DNA of 5,455 nt. Source: Gammaproteobacteria bacterium. GTDB taxonomy: Bacteria; Pseudomonadota; Gammaproteobacteria; Methylococcales; UBA2780. Made by a program: the position numbers and the translations under genes. The stretch lies in NCBI GenBank assembly GCA_003646305.1, contig QNFJ01000152.1, positions 1-5,455 on the forward strand, written 5' to 3'. The notes under the pieces are model-generated. The model was not told the origin of the DNA. It saw only the letters and a program-made list of their open reading frames with translations, and searched no databases. Of this stretch, positions 1 to 5,455 are shown piece after piece; the first letter of the stretch is position 1, and every line of letters begins with the position of its first letter.

Positions 1-183
1 CAGCTTGAACCCGCTCTGGAACTATACAGCGGGCAAAACACCAAGGCTCTTGGACCAGTATTTATGGGCGAAATCCGCTTCGGTGCAGGTAAAAAATTAC
101 ACTGGGAAACCGGTGTTATCTTTGGGCTTGATAATAAAACGCCCGACCATACCTTTCGGTTTTTAACCGAATTCGAGTTTTAA
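1..183 (+). CDS. Outer-membrane beta-barrel protein, C-terminal fragment
   Basis: Frame 1 is open from the window edge to a TAA at 181-183, giving the last 60 residues of a protein whose start lies outside. The residues alternate polar and hydrophobic/aromatic in several short runs separated by turn-like segments (for example around GAGKK and DNKTPDH). The chain ends FRFLTEFEF, with a terminal phenylalanine. An amphipathic last strand with a C-terminal aromatic is the usual signal for BAM-mediated insertion into the outer membrane, so I infer a beta-barrel porin- or channel-like protein. The specific family cannot be named from this fragment; it resembles uncharacterised barrel proteins. It converges on the membrane protein gene at 197-946, with 13 bp between the stops. 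A small inverted repeat lies in its last codons. Coding status is well supported; function is not. Confidence 0.75.
   Translation, partial: QLEPALELYSGQNTKALGPVFMGEIRFGAGKKLHWETGVIFGLDNKTPDHTFRFLTEFEF
155..171. repeat. 7-bp inverted repeat at a convergent gene end
   Basis: Arms TTCGGTT (155-161) and AACCGAA (165-171) are perfect complements around a 3-base loop TTT. The repeat sits in the last codons of the barrel gene and about 26 bp past the stop of the opposing membrane protein gene. No proper T-run follows on either strand (only TTTT at 178-181 on +), so it is not a convincing intrinsic terminator. It is the only stem-loop candidate at this convergent junction. It may slow or help end transcription from either side, or be chance. 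Confidence 0.35.
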
Positions 184-196
184 CACCTAAAGACAA

Positions 197-946
197 TTAA
201 CGCTGCCTCAACCTTTTAACAATAACAGGCAATAACGCTAACAAACCCAGCGCAATTAGCGATGCAATCATTTCTAGTGAGAATAGCTGCTCAAGACGGT
301 CGACCTTTTTAAGGGAGTGCCCCAAACTGGCAAAAATAAAACTCCCCGGCACCATCCCTATCAGCGTTGCCAGAACAAACGTTCTTGTTGTTATTTTTGT
401 GAACGCAGGCACCAGGTTGACCGGCCAGAATGGGAATAACGGAACCAGTCTTAAAAATAGCAGGTAGTGAAATGCATCTGCATGAAACCCTTCAAGAATA
501 CGAGCAGTTAACGGGTATTTCTCAAGCTTCTTTCTGGCTGATTCCGCAAAAACATAACGCGCAGTGAGAAAGACTAATACTGCACTCAAAGTCCCAGCTA
601 GCACCAATAGCAACGTTCCACTCCAGCGCCCAAAGATCAAACCCGTCGCCAAAGAGAGTAAAGCGCCAAGTGGCAAACCAAACAACATTACAACACTAAA
701 AAGAAGCGCCCAGCCAAACCACATGGCAACAAGATTTTCCGAAGCAAAGCTTATCAGCTCATCTCTGTGCGCTATCAACGACTCAACCGTTAAATATTGA
801 GGGCCATCTAAAAGAAAAAAGAGCGCAATCCCGGAAAGAAAAAGAATCACAATAACAACCCTTTTTGCTCTTTCCAGTTGTCTGCCTTTAATTAACACGC
901 CATTCACAATAAACTTTTTTAGTATTTGGTAATATATGCTGCTCAA
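197..946 (-). CDS. VTT/TVP38-TMEM64 family inner-membrane protein
   Basis: This 249-residue polytopic membrane protein has the hallmarks of the VTT (SNARE-associated, TVP38/TMEM64, DedA-related) superfamily. An N-terminal membrane segment spans about residues 28-47. A helix at about 75-100 runs into GLIFGRWSG (102-110), and another follows at about 112-131. The signature segment FLRLVPLFPFWPVN (164-177) is followed by GMVPGSFIFASLG (197-209), and the last helix (about 225-244) ends in a basic tail. Relatives include lipid scramblases and bacterial undecaprenyl-phosphate flippases (DedA branch), but TVP38-type bacterial members are mostly uncharacterised, so a lipid-handling role is inferred. 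The start used is TTG at 944-946, with no evident ribosome site. In-frame GTG codons at 905-907 and 896-898 are alternatives and would still leave all membrane segments intact. It is divergent from the GT2 gene. Family call is confident; exact start and function are not. Confidence 0.85.
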   Translation of the reverse strand: MSSIYYQILKKFIVNGVLIKGRQLERAKRVVIVILFLSGIALFFLLDGPQYLTVESLIAHRDELISFASENLVAMWFGWALLFSVVMLFGLPLGALLSLATGLIFGRWSGTLLLVLAGTLSAVLVFLTARYVFAESARKKLEKYPLTARILEGFHADAFHYLLFLRLVPLFPFWPVNLVPAFTKITTRTFVLATLIGMVPGSFIFASLGHSLKKVDRLEQLFSLEMIASLIALGLLALLPVIVKRLRQR

Positions 947-957
947 GTCTGAACCAA
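927..957. promoter_or_regulatory. Candidate divergent promoter region
   Basis: Only 33 bp separate the two divergent starts, so promoter elements must overlap the start of the membrane protein gene. On the + strand, TGG followed by TAATAT (927-935) resembles an extended -10 element without a good -35. On the - strand, TATATT (931-936) with TTGGTT (952-957) forms a weak pair with a short 15-base spacer. If that minus promoter is real, its transcript would begin inside the annotated gene and favour a GTG start at 907 or 898. These are weak matches read by eye. Confidence 0.2.
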
Positions 958-979
958 AACATTTTACGCTATTTAGATA

Positions 980-1756
980 ATGCTACACGGAAAAAAAATA
1001 CTCGTTGTTTTACCCGCTTTTGAAGCCGAAAAAACGCTGGAAAAAACCTTTGATGCCATCCCTAAAGATATTGTTGATGACATTCTTCTGGTCGATGACT
1101 GTAGCAGCGACCAGACTATCGCTGTTGCCGAGAAATTGGGCATTCGTGCCTATGGCCATATCAAAAATAGAGGCTACGGTGGCAATCAGAAAACCTGTTA
1201 CACAAAAGGACTTGAGACCGATGCCGATATTGTCATCATGCTTCATCCTGATTATCAGTACGAACCACGCCTGATCGGCGCAATGGCCGGCATGCTGGCC
1301 ACCGATGTCTATGATGTCGTCACTGCCTCCCGCATCCTCGGTAACGACGCGCTCGCAGGCGGCATGCCACTCTATAAATATATTGCCAACCGTTTTTTAA
1401 CCGCATTCCAGAATCTGTTGATCGGCGCAAAATTATCTGAATACCATACCGGCTACCGCGCCTTTACGCGTGAGGTCTTAGAGAAATTACCACTGAACGC
1501 CAACTCAGACGACTTCATTTTTGATAACCAGATGCTGACTCAGGCGGTTGCCCAAAAGTTTAGAATGGGTGAAATTTCATGCCCGACTAAATATTTCCCG
1601 GAGGCCAGCTCGATCAATCTGAAGCGATCAACGATTTATGGACTTGGTGTACTAAAAACCAGCATTATTTTTCGTCTCTGGCATTGGGGGCTTATTTCCT
1701 CTGAGCTATTTAGTGATGCGCCAGAATACCGTCTAAAGCCCGAAGAAAAGAGCTAA
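980..1756 (+). CDS. GT2 family glycosyltransferase (polyprenyl-phosphate-sugar synthase-like)
   Basis: This 258-residue soluble GT-A fold enzyme resembles the dolichol-phosphate-mannose / polyprenyl-phosphate-sugar synthase group. Visible motifs in order are LVVLPAFEAEKTL (8-20, nucleotide binding), LLVDDCSSDQT (36-46), NRGYGGNQK (63-71), HPDYQYEP (89-96) at the metal-binding DXD position, and DDFIFDNQ (177-184) near the likely catalytic loop. No membrane helix is evident, so it should act at the cytoplasmic face using a nucleotide-sugar donor. Polyprenyl phosphate is the expected acceptor by family, but sugar and acceptor cannot be read here. The DXD has His in place of the first Asp, keeping D91. 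The start is ATG at 980, the first possible one after an in-frame TAG at 974-976; no clear Shine-Dalgarno precedes it. Five bases separate it from the GT39 gene, so the two are very probably one operon. Confidence 0.88.
   Translation: MLHGKKILVVLPAFEAEKTLEKTFDAIPKDIVDDILLVDDCSSDQTIAVAEKLGIRAYGHIKNRGYGGNQKTCYTKGLETDADIVIMLHPDYQYEPRLIGAMAGMLATDVYDVVTASRILGNDALAGGMPLYKYIANRFLTAFQNLLIGAKLSEYHTGYRAFTREVLEKLPLNANSDDFIFDNQMLTQAVAQKFRMGEISCPTKYFPEASSINLKRSTIYGLGVLKTSIIFRLWHWGLISSELFSDAPEYRLKPEEKS
1746..1752 (+). promoter_or_regulatory. Weak ribosome binding site before the TTG start of the GT39 gene
   Basis: AAAAGAG lies inside the last codons of the GT2 gene, nine bases before TTG at 1762-1764. It is the best purine-rich match there. 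No in-frame ATG exists nearby upstream, which supports the TTG start and translational coupling to the GT2 gene. Confidence 0.35.
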
Positions 1757-1761
1757 ACCTG

Positions 1762-3639
1762 TTGCCTCAGTCATTTAACAGCCGCTTAATCATTTCGTGG
1801 GTGCTCCTACTATTTGCGGTCAAATTTTACTTGGCCAATCTACTATGGCTTTTTGCTGATGAGGCCTTTTATTGGCAAAGCAGCCAGCAACTAGCGCTTG
1901 CCTACGCGGACCACCCATTTATGACCGCACTGCTTGTTCGTGCTGGGACCGAGTTGTTCGGTGACACAACGTTCGGTGTCCGCCTGTGCTTTCTCATGAT
2001 GGGCTGCGCATTTCCTTATGGGATCTATCTTCTCGCGCGATCCCGTTGTGGGCATCAGCAGTCACTTATTGCCGCACTTTTCTCGTTATTAATGCCCTTT
2101 ACCGCCACACTTGGGCTAATCGCTTTACCCGATGTTCCGCTACTTTTTTTTGCCGTTTTCGGGCTTGTCGCCTTTGAAAAGGCGACTCGTACGAACAAGC
2201 TATCTGCCTGGGTAGCGACAGGCTTAATTGCCGCAATGGGGCTGAGCACGCATTATCGATTTATACTTTTCCCCGCTGCCGCCTTTATCTATTTTGTTGC
2301 CACACCACATGGCCGCAGCCTCTGGAATAAAGGTGGCTTCTGGTTAGCCATCCTAATTATGCTTTGCGGGTTACTGCCGGTATTGATTTTCAATCTCGGC
2401 AACCAGTTTGAAGCACTCAATTACCAGTTCTCAGAGCGACAGGCATGGCAATTCCAGCTGAAGGGGCTCCGCCATCCTTTAGAACAAATGATGGTCGTCA
2501 CTCCGCTCCTTTACATCGCACTAATTTCCGCACTCGTTATTGGCTTTAAAAAAGCATTAAAAGGGGATGATCGCGCAGCCCTGCTGACAATTTTTGGCGG
2601 CTTCCCTCTCGCTATCTACCTGTTTTTAGCGCCCTTTTCAGATAGAAGCCATCTGTTTTTCCACTGGCCTGCACTTGGCTACATCCCGCTCTTTGCCCTT
2701 TTACCCGATGTCATTCAGTCACTCCAAAATAGACTTTCCCAATTCAGGTTTAACACCTTATTTTTCTTAACCACCTCGATGGGGGCACTCGGCTCATTAG
2801 CGTTATTACTGGTTGTTGGATCATCCATTTCAGATAATCTACTAAGATTTTCCCCTCCAGGCAGTATCGCTTACGAGCTTGCAGGCTGGGACGTTTTACA
2901 GAAAAAAACAGACGCGCTACTAGCCCAACAACCAGATGAAACCTTGCTTGTTGTTGATCGCTATTTTGTTGACGGCCAAATTGATTTCCTTAATCACGGT
3001 GAAAGGCCAATTTATCTGCTCAATCACCCCCAAAACAGCGACCATGGTCGCGCCTTTCAGTATCGATTATGGGATCGTGACCAGCAGGCACTTGAAAGCA
3101 AAACAGGGACCCGAGCGCTCATTCTGCTTCAGGAATCCGATACGGCTCTAAAATATAAATATGGTCAGGCCGTACAACTGTGCCAGCTTTTCGACCAACT
3201 TACCTGGCTCGGTCGAGTCGACCTCTATGAGGGGGAAAAACGTTATCAGTTTTTCAGCGGCATTATCAAACCTGACGACAAAAGAGATAATTGTTCCTCG
3301 CTGCCTTCAATTGGCGACATGGGTAAACCGCACCAAATAGAGGGGAAAGAGAATAGCTATAGCGTCGGTGGCTGGGTCTTTAATGATGCAACAGGGGTTC
3401 GTTTAGTAGAGATTCTTATTGATGGAGAGCTCATCAACACAGCAAATTATGGTGACAAACAGCCGGCTGTACACGAATTGTACCCCAGTTCATCCGATCA
3501 AAATCACCCAAATGTTGGCTTTAGCGCTCAGTTAAATCTGGCCAGTTACAGTAGGGGACGGCATAAAATCAGCGCAAGGGTGACCTCATACAATGGGGGC
3601 ATCACAATCCTGAGACCTCGCCACTTCACCAGGCATTAG
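1762..3639 (+). CDS. GT39/ArnT-like membrane glycosyltransferase with C-terminal beta-sandwich-like domain
   Basis: This is a 625-residue integral membrane glycosyltransferase of the GT39 (PMT/ArnT-like, GT-C) type. These enzymes use polyprenyl-phosphate sugars and act on the periplasmic side. Family marks are the acidic pair D33-E34 in the first periplasmic loop, ADHP (49-52), LPDVPLLFF (122-130), THYRF (163-167) and HWP (301-303). Roughly ten hydrophobic segments lie before residue 355. Residues 360-500 form a soluble part, with DRYFVDGQIDFL (399-410) and QYRLWD (433-438) recalling the periplasmic domain of this family. Residues about 524-625 add a beta-rich module with GGWVFN, VEILIDG and GFSAQLNL, like the accessory domain seen on some bacterial glycosyltransferases. 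The start is TTG at 1762; GTG at 1801 is possible but would cut into the first helix. Sugar and acceptor (lipid A, glycan or protein) are unknown. The stop overlaps the opposing tsaC stop. Confidence 0.87.
   Translation: MPQSFNSRLIISWVLLLFAVKFYLANLLWLFADEAFYWQSSQQLALAYADHPFMTALLVRAGTELFGDTTFGVRLCFLMMGCAFPYGIYLLARSRCGHQQSLIAALFSLLMPFTATLGLIALPDVPLLFFAVFGLVAFEKATRTNKLSAWVATGLIAAMGLSTHYRFILFPAAAFIYFVATPHGRSLWNKGGFWLAILIMLCGLLPVLIFNLGNQFEALNYQFSERQAWQFQLKGLRHPLEQMMVVTPLLYIALISALVIGFKKALKGDDRAALLTIFGGFPLAIYLFLAPFSDRSHLFFHWPALGYIPLFALLPDVIQSLQNRLSQFRFNTLFFLTTSMGALGSLALLLVVGSSISDNLLRFSPPGSIAYELAGWDVLQKKTDALLAQQPDETLLVVDRYFVDGQIDFLNHGERPIYLLNHPQNSDHGRAFQYRLWDRDQQALESKTGTRALILLQESDTALKYKYGQAVQLCQLFDQLTWLGRVDLYEGEKRYQFFSGIIKPDDKRDNCSSLPSIGDMGKPHQIEGKENSYSVGGWVFNDATGVRLVEILIDGELINTANYGDKQPAVHELYPSSSDQNHPNVGFSAQLNLASYSRGRHKISARVTSYNGGITILRPRHFTRH
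2167..2186. repeat. 9-bp perfect inverted repeat inside the GT39 gene
   Basis: GTCGCCTTT (2167-2175) and AAAGGCGAC (2178-2186) are exact complements around the two bases GA. The repeat falls in codons for VAFEKAT (residues 136-142), just after a membrane segment. It could form a tight mRNA hairpin or be chance; no T-run follows. Confidence 0.4.
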
Positions 3640-4190
3640 CCTCGCACCACCTCGCCCGTTAGCGCATCAAGAATGGGTGTCGTTGCACTCAAGCCACCAA
3701 GCCGCCCATGAATGACAGGCAGCTCACGACCGAAGTAGGCATTGACCTTAAAGGCAGTTATGGACGGGTTTTTTCCAGCAGGATTAGCACTAGTCGAGAC
3801 AATTGCCCCACCAAACTGGTCACAAATCTCTCTAACAACTGGGTGATCGCTCACTCTCACCGCGATACGCTCAGAATCTCCTCGCAACCAATGAGGGACA
3901 GCTTCTAGCGCAGGAAGCAACCAGGTAACAGGCCCAGGCCAGCTCGTTTTAAGCTTATCTTTTATTTTGGTGGGGATCGGTTTTATAAATATTGAAACCT
4001 GCTCAAAATTCGCCGCTATTAAAATCAGTCCTTTTTCGGCAGGTCGAGATTTGAGCGCTAATAACCTCTTTACGGCTGCCTCGTTGAGAGGATCACAGCC
4101 AAGGCCGTATACAGCCTCGGTTGGATAGGCGATCACCGCGCCATGATGGAGCTGCTGAGCGACTTGTCTAAGCCTGAATTTAGAAACCAC
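3636..4190 (-). CDS. tsaC: Threonylcarbamoyl-AMP synthase TsaC (YrdC/Sua5 family)
   Basis: This 184-residue cytoplasmic enzyme makes threonylcarbamoyl-AMP from threonine, bicarbonate and ATP. That is the first step of t6A formation at position 37 of ANN-decoding tRNAs, before TsaBDE transfer. It is a single YrdC domain and lacks the extra Sua5 domain; its length is close to the E. coli protein (about 190). Motifs are AYPTEAVYGLGCD (21-33), the KSRP nucleotide/substrate site (47-50), KGLILIAAN (53-61), WPGPVT (84-89), RVSDHP (112-117), VSTSANPAGK (131-140) and the C-terminal DALTGEVVRG. The start is GTG at 4188-4190; no ATG precedes YPTEAV in frame and the N-terminus matches family length. Only 8 bp separate it from the purE stop, and the ribosome site is poor, suggesting translational coupling. 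Its TAA overlaps the opposing GT39 stop by four bases. Confidence 0.95.
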   Translation of the reverse strand: MVSKFRLRQVAQQLHHGAVIAYPTEAVYGLGCDPLNEAAVKRLLALKSRPAEKGLILIAANFEQVSIFIKPIPTKIKDKLKTSWPGPVTWLLPALEAVPHWLRGDSERIAVRVSDHPVVREICDQFGGAIVSTSANPAGKNPSITAFKVNAYFGRELPVIHGRLGGLSATTPILDALTGEVVRG

Positions 4191-4198
4191 CGGCCAAG

Positions 4199-4702
4199 TT
4201 AGTTTGCCAGTTTCTCCTGTAGTGCTTTATTCTTTTTGATCACGGTTGCCGCATTCTCACGGCGCTCTTCACGAATTCTTTTGGCGATCACATCATCTTT
4301 CAGAGCCATAATTTGTGCGGCTAAATAGGCCGCATTTTTAGCACCCGGTTTACCAATCGCCAACGTTCCGACAGGAATTCCACCCGGCATCTGTACCGTT
4401 GCCAATAACGCATCCATGCCCTGTAATGAACCAGCATCCAGAGGAATACCCAAAACAGGTTTAAGTGTGTGCGCAGCAACCGCACCTGCAAGATGCGCTG
4501 CTAAACCTGCTGCTGCAATAAAAACGTCACAACCACGTGTTTCAGCATCTTGAACATACTGCTGTGTCTCTTGTGGCGTGCGATGTGCTGAGGTAATTTG
4601 CACTTCATAGGCAACACCTAGATTTGCGAGTGTATCAAGTGTTGCTTGCACCACTGACAAGTCTGAATCTGACCCCATTAAAACGGCTGCAAAATTTTTC
4701 AC
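4199..4702 (-). CDS. purE: N5-carboxyaminoimidazole ribonucleotide mutase PurE (class I)
   Basis: This 167-residue enzyme of de novo purine synthesis converts N5-CAIR to CAIR in the cytoplasm. Class I PurE marks are all present: MGSDSDL (9-15), the ITSAHRTP loop (37-44) with its catalytic histidine, AAAGLAAHLAGAVAAHT (63-79), LGIPLDAG (84-91), then GMDALLATVQMPGGIPVGT around 95-113. A charged tail (from about 137) is lysine- and arginine-rich. Length is typical. The start is GTG at 4700-4702, supported by a GAGAGAG sequence just upstream. In-frame ATG at codon 9 would remove the first strand of the fold and is unlikely. It follows topA by 23 bp and precedes tsaC by 8 bp. The usual partner gene purK, which makes the N5-CAIR substrate, is not next to it here. 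Confidence 0.96.
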   Translation of the reverse strand: MKNFAAVLMGSDSDLSVVQATLDTLANLGVAYEVQITSAHRTPQETQQYVQDAETRGCDVFIAAAGLAAHLAGAVAAHTLKPVLGIPLDAGSLQGMDALLATVQMPGGIPVGTLAIGKPGAKNAAYLAAQIMALKDDVIAKRIREERRENAATVIKKNKALQEKLAN

Positions 4703-4707
4703 TTTAT

Positions 4708-4714
4708 CTCTCTC
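4708..4714 (-). promoter_or_regulatory. Ribosome binding site for purE
   Basis: On the minus strand GAGAGAG occupies this stretch, ending five bases before the GTG at 4700-4702. It is the clearest Shine-Dalgarno-like site in the window and supports the GTG start. It lies in the 23-bp topA-purE gap, which shows no terminator. Confidence 0.55.
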
Positions 4715-4725
4715 GTCTGTCTGAA

Positions 4726-5455
4726 TTAATCGTCTGAACTCGGCTCATCAACCTCATAAGGCTCAGAAAACTTGCACTCTTTCTGTGGGCAGACTTTTTC
4801 TGTTCCACGCCGCTTGGTCGTTTTTATGGACAAAATCGGCCAGTTACAATCAGGGCAAATCTCTGCAAGCGGTTCATTCCAAATAGCATATTTGCATTTT
4901 GGATAGTTTGCACACGAATAGAATATTTTACCATTTCTTGATTTACGCTTGAGCAGATTGGCCTGGCTACATTCTGGACACAGTACTTTTGTATCAACAG
5001 GCTTTTCCAAAGGTTCAATATGGCGGCAATCAGGATAACCGGTACAGCCAATAAACTTACCGTAACGACCTCGTTTAATAATTAAGGCCGATTCACATTT
5101 TGGGCACTTTCTATCTTCAATGATCTCTGGCTCTTCAATTTCACCATTCTCATCTAAGTTACGCGTGTACTTGCAATCTGGGTAGCTATCACAGCCAATA
5201 AAGCGACCATTTCGTCCGAGGCGAATTGAAAGCGGCCCACCACAATCCGGGCATTTATCCTCAATCGCTTCATGCGTCACATCTTTACGCTGTACACTTT
5301 CATCCTTCTCAACAACCAGTGCTTTAAACGGTCCCCAGAACTCTTTCATCAGAGGTACCCACTGCTTTTCGCCACGCGAAATAGCATCGAGGTCATCTTC
5401 TAAGCGGGCGGTAAAGTTGTAATCGACATATTTGGTGAAGTGCTCGGTCAGAAAC
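4726..5455 (-). CDS. topA: DNA topoisomerase I (TopA), C-terminal part with four zinc ribbons
   Basis: The frame is open from the right edge to TAA at 4726-4728, giving the last 242 residues; the 5' part lies outside. The first visible residues include YVDYNFTARLEDDLDAI and GEKQWVPL, the conserved end of the type IA topoisomerase core, which relaxes negatively supercoiled DNA. Four Cys4 zinc ribbons follow (fragment numbering): C68/71/88/94, C117/120/137/143, C159/162/181/187 and C200/203/222/227. The first three have the usual YPxCK/R ending; the fourth is diverged (CPQKECKF). The tail is acidic (DEPSSDD). An internal ATG at 5347-5349 could suggest a separate 207-residue zinc-ribbon protein like YrdD, but the unbroken TopA core sequence upstream argues against it. 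It probably leads a topA-purE-tsaC transcript. Confidence 0.95.
   Translation of the reverse strand, partial: FLTEHFTKYVDYNFTARLEDDLDAISRGEKQWVPLMKEFWGPFKALVVEKDESVQRKDVTHEAIEDKCPDCGGPLSIRLGRNGRFIGCDSYPDCKYTRNLDENGEIEEPEIIEDRKCPKCESALIIKRGRYGKFIGCTGYPDCRHIEPLEKPVDTKVLCPECSQANLLKRKSRNGKIFYSCANYPKCKYAIWNEPLAEICPDCNWPILSIKTTKRRGTEKVCPQKECKFSEPYEVDEPSSDD

Noticed and set aside
564..800. Open frame on + opposite the VTT gene
   Set aside because: It is antisense to a well-supported membrane protein, has no recognisable motif and has low-complexity composition.
976..981. GATAAT as a -10 element overlapping the GT2 start codon
   Set aside because: There is no matching -35 at a workable distance, and transcription would start after the ATG.
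1005..1274. Overlapping open frames on both strands within the GT2 gene
   Set aside because: The GT2 frame carries clear family motifs throughout; the others show none.
1986..3151. Short open frames (1986-2177 +, 2055-2249 -, 2936-3151 +) within the GT39 gene
   Set aside because: They are shadows of the GT39 frame, with no family features or ribosome sites.
3211..3223. Palindrome GGTCGAGTCGACC in the GT39 gene
   Set aside because: The arms are short with a single central base, and it sits within normal coding sequence; probably chance.
3708..3908. Open frame on + opposite tsaC
   Set aside because: It is antisense to conserved TsaC motifs and has no independent support.
4729..4738. Resemblance of ATCGTCTGAA to a Neisseria-type DNA uptake sequence
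   Set aside because: The leading GC is missing, it occurs once inside topA codons, and the genes do not suggest Neisseriaceae.
4824..5051. Open frame on - within topA in another frame
   Set aside because: It is out of frame with the zinc-ribbon cysteine pattern and is a shadow.
4726..5349. A stand-alone 207-residue zinc-ribbon protein (YrdD-like) starting at ATG 5349
   Set aside because: The same frame stays open to the window edge and encodes conserved TopA core sequence (YVDYNFTARLEDDLDAI), so the ATG is an internal methionine of topA.

Overview
The window looks like a piece of a gammaproteobacterial chromosome of moderate GC content. The evidence is the close resemblance of the TsaC, PurE and TopA proteins to gammaproteobacterial forms. 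In addition, a topoisomerase I gene followed by purE and tsaC on one strand recalls the smf/smg/topA(or yrdD)-purE-tsaC-aroE neighbourhood of that class. An outer-membrane beta-barrel C-terminus at the left edge confirms a Gram-negative cell. Genus cannot be fixed from this sequence alone.

Layout. Positions 1-183 (+) hold the end of an outer-membrane barrel protein. It converges on a VTT/TVP38-type inner-membrane protein at 197-946 (-). Divergent from that, after only 33 bp, come two closely packed genes. The first is a cytoplasmic GT2 glycosyltransferase of the polyprenyl-phosphate-sugar synthase type (980-1756, +). Five bases later comes a GT39/ArnT-like membrane glycosyltransferase with an extra C-terminal beta-sandwich-like domain (1762-3639, +). 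Its stop codon overlaps, tail to tail, the stop of tsaC (3636-4190, -). Upstream of tsaC on the same strand lie purE (4199-4702, -) and the 3' part of topA (4726-5455, -, running off the right edge).

How the genes fit together. The right half is housekeeping: DNA relaxation (TopA), purine synthesis (PurE) and tRNA t6A modification (TsaC), probably co-transcribed with gaps of 23 and 8 bp. The left half reads as envelope chemistry. The GT2 enzyme could charge a polyprenyl phosphate with a sugar, and the GT39 enzyme could move that sugar to an acceptor on the periplasmic side. A VTT protein (a superfamily that includes lipid scramblases and polyprenyl-phosphate flippases) could help move the lipid. 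That link is an inference from families and proximity; the sugar and acceptor are unknown.

Four of the five visible translation starts are not ATG (two TTG, two GTG). No tRNA, rRNA, CRISPR, insertion sequence or integrase was seen, and no gene-free stretch exceeds 33 bp. I found nothing that amounts to a clearly undescribed system. The GT39 fusion and its neighbourhood are the most interesting part.
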